Below, piece by piece: positions 24,342-32,185 of a stretch of DNA of 32,391 nucleotides. The notes under the pieces are model-generated. The model did no database searches. It worked only from the letters and a program-made list of their open reading frames with translations, and had not been told where the DNA came from. Origin of the DNA: an uncultured Lachnospiraceae bacterium (GTDB lineage Bacteria > Bacillota > Clostridia > Lachnospirales > Lachnospiraceae); NCBI GenBank assembly GCA_947631505.1, contig CANRLR010000026.1, positions 1 through 32,391 of the forward strand. Reading direction: 5' to 3'. Position numbers and translations under genes: made by a program. Numbering within the stretch: position 1 is the first letter of the stretch; each line of letters begins with the position of its first letter.

Positions 24342-26123
24342 TCAGTTTTCTTCTCTATTATTTTTTCCATATATATTGATAGCCAGACAGTACCTTTTCT
24401 TTATACCATCTACTATGGCATATTCTTCCTCAAAGACATATCCCTCTACGCTGTGATATAGAGTCAGGGCTGTATTATCCCCATCAATGGCATAAAAACT
24501 TAGTCTATATTTTTGCCCTTTTTTCACATTTACATTTTTTAATTGTATTTCATTCAGGGAATAAGATTTGAGGAAATTCTTATTTATTTCTTTATCAAAG
24601 ACCATTTTACCTGTATTATTTTCTTTAATTTCTATTTTTATTTTACTGCTATTTATTTTTCCAAGTCTTACAACGATAGAAGTTAATTCGTTTTCTTTAG
24701 CAATAAAGGTCTGAGAACAAACGGCATTTGCTCCCACAGTAAAATAGTCATTGGCGACATAACGATTAAAGTTGTTTATCAAATATGCATCATTTCTTTG
24801 TCTATACATCAAAAGAGAAGAATACAGCAGGACATATACACTGCTAACAATAATTATCCACTTTCTATGTGAAGATTTTATACTTAGGTAAAAATTCCGA
24901 CAGTTTTCACCAATTAATCCCAGCGTCATAAAGAAAATGGAGAAAGATTCAACGTTAATTGCAATCGTCCGGTACATACTGCTGTACATAGATATTGATT
25001 GCCCCTCAGTAAAAGCAAATGGAAGTGGTAGCATTGTAAGTAATATCAAGATAAGGTATATAAATTCTTTTTTTCCCTTTTTCTTGTAATCTAACAGAAC
25101 AATAAGTGGAATAACCATAAATACGCCGGAATATACACCACTTATTTTGGGAATGCCAATAAGTAAACACGTTAATAATAAAATTTCCTCCCAGTTTTTT
25201 TTCATATATATAAAACCGATTACGGAACTTAATATTATCAGCATTAAAAGAATATTGACCAATGTTTCTTTATACTGCCCAATAGAGAAGATGTCACATA
25301 CAAATTTGATAAGTTCAGAAAATGCTAATTTTAATCCCACCCTGCTTTGACCAAAATTATCAGATGCAGAAAATAGATTTCTAATAAGTACAGGAACATT
25401 ATCCCAGCCATATGCCAAAAAAGGCAGCAAAAAAGATAAAATCCCGTAAGCAACCAATCGTAAGCTTTCTTTTATTCTCCCTTTTTTTACAAGGAGAAAA
25501 CCAAAAATGGCAGGGTATATTTTTATTCCTGCAGCAAGGGCAAGAGCGATAAAGGATATTTCTCTAAGAATCTTATCTTCGGAATCTTTCCATAGAAAAA
25601 ATACCATCGTTAATACGAGGGAAATAAATATAATATTTGCTCGTTCAAACATATAAATAAAAGGGATAGAAACAAGGATTATTCCCAAAAAAACATACCG
25701 TTCTTTCATACTTCCCTTTTTCCATGTCAGAACAATGATAGAAAAAAAGAATAACAATATAACATTATAAATAAAGAATATGATAAGGCTATATTGGTTA
25801 ATCTCAAAGTTTTGCCGTATATGGTCTGGTAATGCCATATTCATAAGGACATAACATAGGTTAGCCAAAGGCGGGTAAATTGTCCCGGATTGATAACGGA
25901 CATGAAGGGTATCTGCACGATTGACCTTTAGCATATTAAAATAATCCATAAAGGTATCGTTATCAAATCCTGTTAAATAGAGTTTTAGTGAATACCCTTT
26001 TGTCGCTAAAACAGCAATAAAAAATATAAAGAGGCATAGAAATGAAATTGTGTAAAAAAGAAACTTATGTTTATCATTATACTTATTGTAGAATTGTTTT
26101 AATTTGATGTGTACCCATTTCAT
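24342..26123 (-). CDS. GT-C membrane glycosyltransferase (GT87/DUF2029-like)
   Basis: A 593-aa multi-spanning protein. About 10-11 transmembrane helices fill residues 20-430. The first outer loop has clustered acids (GFDNDTFMDYF) followed by YPPLANL, the placement of the catalytic acid in GT-C enzymes. FERANIIF and AAGIKIYPAIFGFLLVKKGR match the GT87/DUF2029 pattern. The last ~150 residues are soluble, beta-rich and probably extracytoplasmic. GT-C enzymes use polyprenyl-phosphate sugars on the outer face, so this is a likely acceptor of sugar loaded by the GtrB-like enzyme. AAAGGAGG lies about 10 bases upstream of the start, which overlaps the flippase stop (ATGA). The composition is strongly AT-rich. 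Confidence 0.8.
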   Translation of the reverse strand: MKWVHIKLKQFYNKYNDKHKFLFYTISFLCLFIFFIAVLATKGYSLKLYLTGFDNDTFMDYFNMLKVNRADTLHVRYQSGTIYPPLANLCYVLMNMALPDHIRQNFEINQYSLIIFFIYNVILLFFFSIIVLTWKKGSMKERYVFLGIILVSIPFIYMFERANIIFISLVLTMVFFLWKDSEDKILREISFIALALAAGIKIYPAIFGFLLVKKGRIKESLRLVAYGILSFLLPFLAYGWDNVPVLIRNLFSASDNFGQSRVGLKLAFSELIKFVCDIFSIGQYKETLVNILLMLIILSSVIGFIYMKKNWEEILLLTCLLIGIPKISGVYSGVFMVIPLIVLLDYKKKGKKEFIYLILILLTMLPLPFAFTEGQSISMYSSMYRTIAINVESFSIFFMTLGLIGENCRNFYLSIKSSHRKWIIIVSSVYVLLYSSLLMYRQRNDAYLINNFNRYVANDYFTVGANAVCSQTFIAKENELTSIVVRLGKINSSKIKIEIKENNTGKMVFDKEINKNFLKSYSLNEIQLKNVNVKKGQKYRLSFYAIDGDNTALTLYHSVEGYVFEEEYAIVDGIKKRYCLAINIYGKNNREEN

Positions 26124-27337
26124 TGTGAAAAAACCTCCTTTTTTCTTTTTAAGAGTTTAAATATTCCCACTATATACACAATAATAAACCGAATTATATT
26201 AGCTATAAAAATTGATAGTACAGCACCTTTTAAGTGCCATAAAAAAATCGATGGAATAACTAAAGCAAAATAAATGAAAGCATAAATCAGATTCATATAT
26301 AATTGCCATTTCTCCTCAGCAAATTTCATAATAATGACCATAAGTACACCGGCGGAAAAAGAAAAAACTTGTCCGATATTTGCAGGAATTAATAAATCTT
26401 TTACATCAAAATACAAATCGGCATAAAAAAGTTTTATAAAAACAACAGAAGCGAAACAACAAACAATGGAACACAAAAGACTGCCAATTAATATAACTAC
26501 ACTGTAAAGCTGGAAGAAGCGGACAGTAATTTGCTTTTTGCTTTTAGCAAGGTGTCCAATAATTACACTACTAATTGGATTGGTTAAAAGTGCAACACAT
26601 TTACCTACTAATGTTGCGATATAGAAAATGGTGACCGACAGAGAGTCTACCATTTTTAAAATAAGCAAACGGTCAATGTTTAATATTACACTTCCTACCA
26701 TATAGCTAAGTGACAAAGTAGTCATAGATTTTATATTAGATATAAAATGCTTTGAGCGCTTAAAATATGGTTTTTTGTAAATGTCACCTCTCCCAAAAAC
26801 ATATATAAATCCAGCAACTTCTCCGATAATTAATACTATTAATGGATTATGGTGAATAAAAAATGTTAATATACCAATTAGATACCCAAAACTAATCAAA
26901 AAGTAATAAATGAAATATTTCTTATAGTTTAATGAAAGTCGATAGTTTACATCTCCATAATATCGAAGTGTTGTAAATAAAATCAAAAAATAGAAGTAAA
27001 TATAGCTTTCTATTGTTACATCTGATATGACATAGAGCGTAATGAGTGTAACTGGAACATTCAATAAACCAAAAAAGGCAAAAAAGATATTGTAATCTCC
27101 TTTAACGTTTTCTGTCTTCATGCTTACAACAATGCGGGAATAGTTTGTTCCCCCTCCAAATGTGCAAGACATAATTGAAACTATGGAAAGCAATGATAAA
27201 ATAGTTCCAAATGCATCATTTCCCAATTGTTTTGACAAGAAAGGATAGATGACAAGTTGGGTTATTCCATTAAGAAGTACCAATGCCAGAAAGCTATATA
27301 TAAAATCATTTCTTATCTTCTTTGATTCACTCTTCAT
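26120..27337 (-). CDS. Wzx-like polysaccharide flippase
   Basis: A 405-aa hydrophobic protein with about 12 predicted transmembrane helices and short loops, the layout of the MOP/MVF polysaccharide flippase family. The N-terminus (FIYSFLALVLLNGITQLVIY) followed by GNDAFGTILSLLSIV is typical, including the GxxxFG turn after helix 1. Such proteins move undecaprenyl-linked glycans from the inner to the outer membrane face. It overlaps both neighbours (11 bases into the FrhB-like gene, 4 bases with the GT-C gene), so the minus-strand operon is translationally coupled. Lipid-linked sugar or oligosaccharide made by the convergent operon is a likely cargo (inference). Confidence 0.85.
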   Translation of the reverse strand: MKSESKKIRNDFIYSFLALVLLNGITQLVIYPFLSKQLGNDAFGTILSLLSIVSIMSCTFGGGTNYSRIVVSMKTENVKGDYNIFFAFFGLLNVPVTLITLYVISDVTIESYIYFYFLILFTTLRYYGDVNYRLSLNYKKYFIYYFLISFGYLIGILTFFIHHNPLIVLIIGEVAGFIYVFGRGDIYKKPYFKRSKHFISNIKSMTTLSLSYMVGSVILNIDRLLILKMVDSLSVTIFYIATLVGKCVALLTNPISSVIIGHLAKSKKQITVRFFQLYSVVILIGSLLCSIVCCFASVVFIKLFYADLYFDVKDLLIPANIGQVFSFSAGVLMVIIMKFAEEKWQLYMNLIYAFIYFALVIPSIFLWHLKGAVLSIFIANIIRFIIVYIVGIFKLLKRKKEVFSQ

Positions 27338-28598
27338 TATAGTTCTCTGCCTTTTCTAAATTTTCTATTATGTTATCTACTTGAGCAATCGTTCCATTTT
27401 TTTTGTAGAATAAATACATAAGATAACATATGTTTTTAGCACCAAGAATTTTTTTTGCTGCTTTTCTGATCCAAACATTTATCTTTTGCTTAGTATTTTT
27501 AGTATGATACTTAGTATATAAAAAATCCCATTCATTTTGCAGATATTCTTTTCTGAATTGTTGGGTTGCAGAATTTCTTTTTGAAGGTTTCCATAAATTG
27601 TGATTAAAATATAATGCTTCTTTTAATTTCCGTTTCTCAAAGAAACCATATCTAGAAAGCATTGGCACTAATTTTTTTGCTTTCAGATTATTAACCATAA
27701 TCATAGATATACCGAAATTATCCAATTTTTTTACTTTTTCCAAAACACCTAATCCAAAAAAATCACCAATGGTAAAATCTGTTTGGCGGGGCATAGATGC
27801 AAATAAACAATTATAACAGGTTTCATTAAAAAACAGATGATTTAAAAAACTATTAAGATAAAAATCCTGTGTTCTGTCTATATACTCATTGGAGTCATCT
27901 TCTCTTTTGTAATGAATAGTTCTCTGAATTAAAATTGACCAGTTCTTTCTTTTAGATGTATGATTGATTTCTTTAATTTGGGAACTATTTTTATTTAGGG
28001 TATTAATGTGTTTTTTTAGATAATCATCTGGTGCTACACCATGACACACAATATCAACATTTATAAATCTTTCATAATCTTTTTGCAAAAAAGATCGTAT
28101 TCCGGCACACTGGCATGGAAGACCACAAAAAAGAACATAATCTCCCTTTTTTAAATGTGTTTCTATATCCTTGTAAACATCTTTTTCCAAATAACTTTGC
28201 ACATATTTTGAACTTTGCATTTTTTTAAGTTCAGCACGATTCCTTGCTTTATGAAATGTAACAGAAAAATCGTCTTCCCAAACAGCACCAAAAACAACTC
28301 CCTGATGTTCAAATATATAATCTGCCAAAATAGAAAATGCACCACCTGAAGCACTTTGGCGCAATACTTCTCTGTCCGGATGCTGACACATATAAACTTC
28401 AGGAATAATTTCATTTTTTACATCTGAGTTGCTTAAAACCGGACAACTTTTCTCACATAAACCACAATGGATACACACTTCATTATCAATTTGCGGGTAA
28501 CGTATTCCATCAGCTAAAGTAATCATGGCAATACATTCTTTTGGGCATATTGCACTGCAACATCCACAGCCAGTACATTCTGTTGTTGAACAAAGCAT
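27327..28598 (-). CDS. FrhB/F420-hydrogenase-beta-like iron-sulfur protein
   Basis: A 423-aa protein with two ferredoxin-type clusters at the N-terminus: C8-x2-C11-x2-C14-x3-C18-P and C42-x2-C45-x2-C48-x3-C52-P. These are followed by the FrhB/FdhB domain (SASGGAFSILADYI, LFCGLPCQCAGIRSFL, CHGVAP). The family is named for coenzyme F420 hydrogenase, but many members sit in polysaccharide loci next to pyruvyl transferases in bacteria that lack F420, where the role is unknown. I chose ATG 28598 with AAAGGA 9 bases upstream; an in-frame TTG at 28616 would include the ribosome site. It begins one base after the pyruvyltransferase stop. Redox modification of a sugar or carrier is possible but unproven. 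Confidence 0.87.
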   Translation of the reverse strand: MLCSTTECTGCGCCSAICPKECIAMITLADGIRYPQIDNEVCIHCGLCEKSCPVLSNSDVKNEIIPEVYMCQHPDREVLRQSASGGAFSILADYIFEHQGVVFGAVWEDDFSVTFHKARNRAELKKMQSSKYVQSYLEKDVYKDIETHLKKGDYVLFCGLPCQCAGIRSFLQKDYERFINVDIVCHGVAPDDYLKKHINTLNKNSSQIKEINHTSKRKNWSILIQRTIHYKREDDSNEYIDRTQDFYLNSFLNHLFFNETCYNCLFASMPRQTDFTIGDFFGLGVLEKVKKLDNFGISMIMVNNLKAKKLVPMLSRYGFFEKRKLKEALYFNHNLWKPSKRNSATQQFRKEYLQNEWDFLYTKYHTKNTKQKINVWIRKAAKKILGAKNICYLMYLFYKKNGTIAQVDNIIENLEKAENYNEE

Positions 28599-28599
28599 T

Positions 28600-29670
28600 T
28601 TACAAATTCCTTTCAATTTTATTCAGCTCATTTAACAGATAATCTTTTGAGTCTTGACGCTTTAGAGCAAGTATTTGTTCTACCTTTTCAAAATTCAAAT
28701 TCCCGTCTGCCCTAAAATCCATCTGACTGGAATGAATACGGTCAGATAAATCCAAATCATGTAAAAGAAGTTGGACTTTTTTTCCACGATTTTTGCTTAA
28801 AAAAGAAAAAAATGGAACGTTATTAACTATGGCAAAGATTGTTCCATGAAAAGTTGAAGACATACAAAAAGAAGCATTGGCAAATACATGCTGCAATTCT
28901 AATGCAGCATGTATTTCAAAATGTTTATCGCACCAGGAATGCTGCCAGGCAATGGAACGTAATTCAAAGTTCCGAAATGCAGCAAAGGCTTGAATCCATT
29001 TAATTTGCTGTTCCGAAAAATGTTCACCATATACGATCACATAATCAACAGTTGAAGTCTTCGTCTTATCAGAGTATTTATAATAGGGATCCAGTAAGGC
29101 CGGATCCAAAACAACTTTTGCCTTCTGTTTTGTTAGTTTTTCAATCCAGTCTGCAGTAACAGAATCTCTTACAGCAAGACTTTGAAATGACTTTAAACCC
29201 TCTGTTATCTGTTTTTCCAGATTATTTGGAAAATCTAAAGTTATTCCAGAGGTAGAATAGGAAAAATGTGGTTTTGAAATCCCAAGACCAAAATAATCTG
29301 GAATATAACGAATTGTCTTATTAGTACTCGACCACAATTCATCACTTCCCATTATAATGCAGTCATAGCGGTCTTCTATTTCTTTCACGCTCTTGCACAT
29401 GGGGGAAATATTGTAATGGTTCAAATCTTGTTTTAGCAACATATATATATTTAACGGTGTAATTCTCTTTCCTAAAATTTTTTTTAAAAAACTAGGTGAT
29501 ACTTTAAAAAAAACATTAGAAATAGCTAACATTTTCGATACCTTATATCGTAGAGATTCATGAATTAATTCACACTCATGTCCTTGGGATTGTAAAAAAT
29601 GATATAAACTTGTAGCATGAAAAAAGGAGCCATAGTCCGCAAAATATACCGTTAAAATTCCGATTCTCAT
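28600..29670 (-). CDS. Polysaccharide pyruvyl transferase family protein
   Basis: A 356-aa protein of the CsaB/WcaK polysaccharide pyruvyltransferase family, which transfers pyruvate from PEP to sugar hydroxyls as ketals. The N-terminus (RIGILTVYFADYGSFFHA) and the late motif CMSSTFHGTIFAI, with its conserved S-x-FHG, are typical; RDSVTADWI is the usual mid-protein signature. Some members act as plain glycosyltransferases, so pyruvylation is not certain. ATG 29670 is chosen because GGAGG lies 4-5 bases upstream; the longer frame to 29712 would run through the promoter. It is first in the minus-strand operon. Confidence 0.88.
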   Translation of the reverse strand: MRIGILTVYFADYGSFFHATSLYHFLQSQGHECELIHESLRYKVSKMLAISNVFFKVSPSFLKKILGKRITPLNIYMLLKQDLNHYNISPMCKSVKEIEDRYDCIIMGSDELWSSTNKTIRYIPDYFGLGISKPHFSYSTSGITLDFPNNLEKQITEGLKSFQSLAVRDSVTADWIEKLTKQKAKVVLDPALLDPYYKYSDKTKTSTVDYVIVYGEHFSEQQIKWIQAFAAFRNFELRSIAWQHSWCDKHFEIHAALELQHVFANASFCMSSTFHGTIFAIVNNVPFFSFLSKNRGKKVQLLLHDLDLSDRIHSSQMDFRADGNLNFEKVEQILALKRQDSKDYLLNELNKIERNL

Positions 29671-29714
29671 AATTCCTCCACATATACTTATAACAATCTT
29701 ATCATAACACATAC

Positions 29715-29743
29715 ATGATACACGTTTATGTATTTAATGTCAA
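29715..29743 (-). promoter_or_regulatory. Promoter of the minus-strand glycan operon
   Basis: On the minus strand, TTGACA (29743-29738), a 17-bp spacer and TATCAT (29720-29715) lie about 45 bases before the pyruvyltransferase ATG, giving a short leader. It lies right beside the left edge of the Rpn repeat. Confidence 0.85.
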
Positions 29744-29770
29744 GAAGTTCTCCGTAGGAATAAATACTCC

Positions 29771-29800
29771 TTGACATCCCAGACGCAAGCGGTATATGAT
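29771..29800 (+). promoter_or_regulatory. Promoter of Rpn copy 1
   Basis: TTGACA (29771-29776), an 18-bp spacer and TATGAT (29795-29800) are conserved in copy 2. Transcription would start near 29807, giving a leader of about 187 bases before the TTG start. Confidence 0.75.
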
Positions 29801-29845
29801 AAAACTATAAGCATATATTTTCTTTTATCTAATACATTCAAAATT

Positions 29846-29924
29846 CTTTTGTGCTTTTAGCACGTATCTGGAAATCTATGCTTTCAAAATAATCAAAAAA
29901 AGCAGGATTTTCAGAACACAAAAG
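29846..29924 (+). promoter_or_regulatory. Structured leader of Rpn copy 1
   Basis: Several stems can form: GTGC-TTTTA-GCAC (29851-29863); CTGGAAATC (29868-29876) with GATTTTCAG (29906-29914), one G-T pair; inside it GCTTT (29880-29884) with AAAGC (29899-29903); and an outer CTTTTGTG (29846-29853) with CACAAAAG (29917-29924), which competes with the first hairpin. The two inner hairpins are identical in copy 2; the outer pairing is broken there. It could act as RNA or as a nuclease/transposase binding site. Confidence 0.55.
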
Positions 29925-29965
29925 ATATTATATGCGAATATATATTAAACTGTGCCAGTCAGGAA

Positions 29966-29986
29966 CTCCTGCTCAAGAACAGGAGG
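29966..29986 (+). promoter_or_regulatory. Hairpin sequestering the Rpn ribosome site
   Basis: CTCCTG (29966-29971) pairs with CAGGAG (29980-29985) around an 8-base loop. The right arm overlaps the Shine-Dalgarno AGGAGG (29981-29986), which sits 7 bases before TTG 29994. Folding would block ribosome binding, a known way to keep transposase expression low. The same hairpin is present in copy 2. Confidence 0.75.
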
Positions 29987-29993
29987 ATGCTTA

Positions 29994-30896
29994 TTGACAA
30001 AGGTAAACCGAAAACACAAGGACTCGTTATTCCGGCTGTTGTTCAATAACCGGAAAGATCTGCTGTCTTTGTATAATGCCGTGAACCACACGGACTATGA
30101 GAACGAGGAAGATCTGGAGATCAATACGCTGGAAAATGTGATCTATCTCAAAATGAAAAATGATGTCTCATTCGTATTTAATCTGTATCTGAATCTTTAC
30201 GAACATCAGGCAAGCCTGAACCCGAACATGCCACTGCGGAATCTGTTCTATGTGAGTGACTTGTTACAGGCAATCATAGTGGATGAGAACATATACAGCG
30301 ATAGTCTGATTTCCATTCCAACGCCGCGGTTCGTTGTCTTTTACAACGGAGAGGCTAAGATGCCGGAGCGGATGCTGTTACGACTTTCGGATTCATTTTC
30401 ACATCCGGAAGAATCTCCGGAATTAGAACTAAAAGTGACAGTGTATAACATAAACAAAGGAATGAATCCCGAGCTGCTGGAAGGCTGCCGGACATTGAGG
30501 GAATATATGCAATTTGTTCAGCTGTTCCGTGAAAACCTGCAGCAGTATGATAAAGAAACGGCGGCAAAAGTAACGATTCGAACGTGTATGGAAGAAAATG
30601 TATTGGTGGATTTTTTAAAGAAGCACCGGGCGGAGGCGATAGCGATGTGTCTGTATGAATATGATGAGGAAAAGCATATGGAAATGGAACGCAGGGAACA
30701 CTATGAACGCGGGAAGACAGAAGGAAAGAGAGAAGGTAAAAAGGAAGGCAAAAGAGAGGAAGCACTTCGTGGCATACAGATCTTGATAAAACAATGCCGG
30801 AGACTAAACGAGCCGGACGAGGCTATTGTTCAGGTCCTGATGGAGGAATATCAAATATCGGAAAAGGAAGCAAGAGCGTATATAGAAAAAGGATAG
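29994..30896 (+). CDS. Rpn-family PD-(D/E)XK nuclease/putative transposase
   Basis: A 300-aa protein of the Rpn recombination-promoting nuclease family. The N-terminus HKDSLFRLLFNNRKDLLSLY and the core LYEHQASLNPNMPLRNLFY (E70, Q72) are typical. Where I expect the catalytic aspartate (family pattern FxIDxxLxLYEHQ), this protein has N63 (FVFNLYLNLYEHQ). The C-terminus has the usual charged repeat (GKTEGKREGKKEGKREE). I chose TTG 29994 because a perfect AGGAGG lies 7 bases before it; GTG 29952 would place the ribosome site inside the coding region. Family members promote RecA-independent recombination, but activity here is doubtful if N63 replaces the aspartate. Confidence 0.9.
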   Translation: MTKVNRKHKDSLFRLLFNNRKDLLSLYNAVNHTDYENEEDLEINTLENVIYLKMKNDVSFVFNLYLNLYEHQASLNPNMPLRNLFYVSDLLQAIIVDENIYSDSLISIPTPRFVVFYNGEAKMPERMLLRLSDSFSHPEESPELELKVTVYNINKGMNPELLEGCRTLREYMQFVQLFRENLQQYDKETAAKVTIRTCMEENVLVDFLKKHRAEAIAMCLYEYDEEKHMEMERREHYERGKTEGKREGKKEGKREEALRGIQILIKQCRRLNEPDEAIVQVLMEEYQISEKEARAYIEKG

Positions 30897-30981
30897 TGCT
30901 CATGATGGTGATTTAGATGTAAAATTTTAGGAAGTTGACATATAATGTAACTTTTAATGTGATTATTTGAAGAATAATAAA

Positions 30982-31010
30982 TTGAAACAATAGACATACT
31001 ATGATATAAT
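30982..31010 (+). promoter_or_regulatory. Promoter of the toxin-antitoxin operon
   Basis: TTGAAA (30982-30987), a 17-bp spacer and TATAAT (31005-31010) lie 27 bases before the antitoxin start. An imperfect palindrome AGTTGACAT-ATA-ATGTAACT (about 30933-30952) upstream is a possible operator, as such operons are usually self-repressed. Confidence 0.8.
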
Positions 31011-31036
31011 TTGACTATAAAAAAGGAGGTAATGGA

Positions 31037-31312
31037 ATGGAAGCAATAATCAGACCATCAGCAGATTTAAGAAATCATTATAATGAAATATCGAAACAGT
31101 GCCGTGAGGATAGAACTCCTGTTATTATCACAGTGAATGGAAGAGGTGACACAGCAGTTCTTGGTTATCAGGAATTTTGCCAGATGAAATCAGAATTAGA
31201 GTTGCTTCGAAATCTTGCCGAGGCAGAAGAAGATGTTCGTTCTGGAAGAACGACATCGATGAAAGATACTTTCGCTGATATTCGTGCAACATTGGAGGCG
31301 AGACGTGGATAA
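31037..31312 (+). CDS. Phd/YefM-family antitoxin
   Basis: A 91-aa antitoxin of the Phd/YefM type. The N-terminal DNA-binding fold (IIRPSADLRNHYNEISKQC followed by PVIITVNGRGDTAVLGYQEF) is characteristic: it dimerises and represses its own promoter. The charged C-terminal tail (EAEEDVRSGRTTSMKDTFAD) should wrap the toxin. AGGAGG ends 7 bases before ATG 31037. The stop shares a base with the toxin start (TAATG), so the two are translationally coupled. It lies between an Rpn copy and the second palindromic repeat, a typical setting for a horizontally moved stabilisation module. Confidence 0.92.
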   Translation: MEAIIRPSADLRNHYNEISKQCREDRTPVIITVNGRGDTAVLGYQEFCQMKSELELLRNLAEAEEDVRSGRTTSMKDTFADIRATLEARRG

Positions 31313-31626
31313 TGGAAAAGTATGCAATAAGCAGAACGGATAAAGCCGATGAGCAATTAAGAGAGATTATATTCTATATTGCAGAAGATTCGGGAAGCAT
31401 TGATGTTGCTTTGGTATATTTAGAAAAAATGGAAAAAGCAATTTTAAATTTGGAGAATTTCCCATATACAGGTGTTTTACCAAGATATTCAACATTAAAA
31501 AAACAGGGGTATTTGGTTTTAATTGTGGAGAAACATCTTGTTTTTTATAAGGTCAACGAAGAAGAAAAATCAGTAATAATTTACGCAATAGTGGACGGAC
31601 GAAGAGAATACAAGAATTTGATTTGA
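31312..31626 (+). CDS. RelE/ParE-family toxin
   Basis: A 104-aa toxin of the RelE/ParE superfamily, basic and compact, beginning YAISRTDKADEQLREIIFYI and ending with the beta-strand pair LVFYKVNEEEKSVIIYAIVD. The conserved arginine near the C-terminus (VDGRREYKNL) is in the family position. ParE-type toxins attack gyrase while RelE types cleave mRNA in the ribosome; the DKADEQLREIIFYIAEDSG start and helical hairpin favour the ParE side, but this is not certain. It overlaps the antitoxin by one base. No clear terminator follows; a small hairpin (AAATGC 31677-31682 / GCATTT 31703-31708) lies downstream. Confidence 0.9.
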   Translation: MEKYAISRTDKADEQLREIIFYIAEDSGSIDVALVYLEKMEKAILNLENFPYTGVLPRYSTLKKQGYLVLIVEKHLVFYKVNEEEKSVIIYAIVDGRREYKNLI

Positions 31627-31718
31627 CTTAAAATGCACGTTTATGGTGCTACTACGGAATCTTTGCGGAAATTGAAAAATGCCAACGGCTAGTGCCTGAG
31701 AAGCATTTGTAAGATAAA

Positions 31719-31948
31719 GAAAACTGTAACGGGAAGAGGGTTTGTGTCCGGAAAAGCAGGTACATCTGTAATTGTGCTGTATTTCACGCAGAAACAAAAC
31801 AATGAGAACAGTATTTCAATTGCGTCACTAAGAGGTGCACGTGGTCGGTGCACCCTTAGTGCTACGTAATTGATTGAGCGGGAGCGGCTGTTCGAGTGTT
31901 TTTTTCTGCGTGAAATACGGGGAATTAAAAAAGTGCTTCCACACAAAC
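31719..31948. repeat. Palindromic dispersed repeat, copy 2
   Basis: Second copy of the element at 3239-3480, in the same orientation. The inverted ends GTATTTCACGCAGAA (31779-31793) and TTCTGCGTGAAATAC (31904-31918) are unchanged. The inner hairpin is GGTGCAC (31834-31840) / GTGCACC (31848-31854): compared with copy 1 both strands changed together, preserving the pairing. It is followed directly by the second Rpn element. Confidence 0.8.
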
Positions 31949-31963
31949 AGAGTAAATTTCTCC

Positions 31964-31993
31964 TTGACATTCTAGACGCAAACGGTATATGAT
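31964..31993 (+). promoter_or_regulatory. Promoter of Rpn copy 2
   Basis: TTGACA (31964-31969), an 18-bp spacer and TATGAT (31988-31993), the same arrangement as in copy 1. The leader stem CTGGAAATC/GATTTTCAG is repeated at about 32060-32106. Confidence 0.75.
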
Positions 31994-32157
31994 AGAACTA
32001 TAAGCATATATTTTCTTTTATCTAATACATTCAAAATTCTTTTGTGCTTTTAGCACGTATCTGGAAATCTATGCTTTCAAAATAATCAAAAAAAGCAGGA
32101 TTTTCAGAACACAATAAATTTATATGCGAATATAGATTAAATTGTGTCAGTTAGAAA

Positions 32158-32178
32158 CTCCTGCTCAAGAACAGGAGG
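32158..32178 (+). promoter_or_regulatory. Ribosome-site hairpin of Rpn copy 2
   Basis: CTCCTG (32158-32163) pairs with CAGGAG (32172-32177), covering AGGAGG (32173-32178), 7 bases before TTG 32186. It is identical to copy 1 although neighbouring bases differ. Confidence 0.75.
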
Positions 32179-32185
32179 ATGCTTA

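Larger units (their letters stand above)
29763..30896 (+). repeat. Rpn element copy 1 (promoter, leader and gene)
   Basis: From about 29763 this segment matches 31955-32391 with few differences: the same promoter, leader structures, ribosome-site hairpin and gene start. The second copy runs off the window, so the full repeat length is unknown. The left edges diverge abruptly just before CTCCTTGACAT (29768 and 31960). Inverted ends or target duplications are not evident. Confidence 0.85.
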
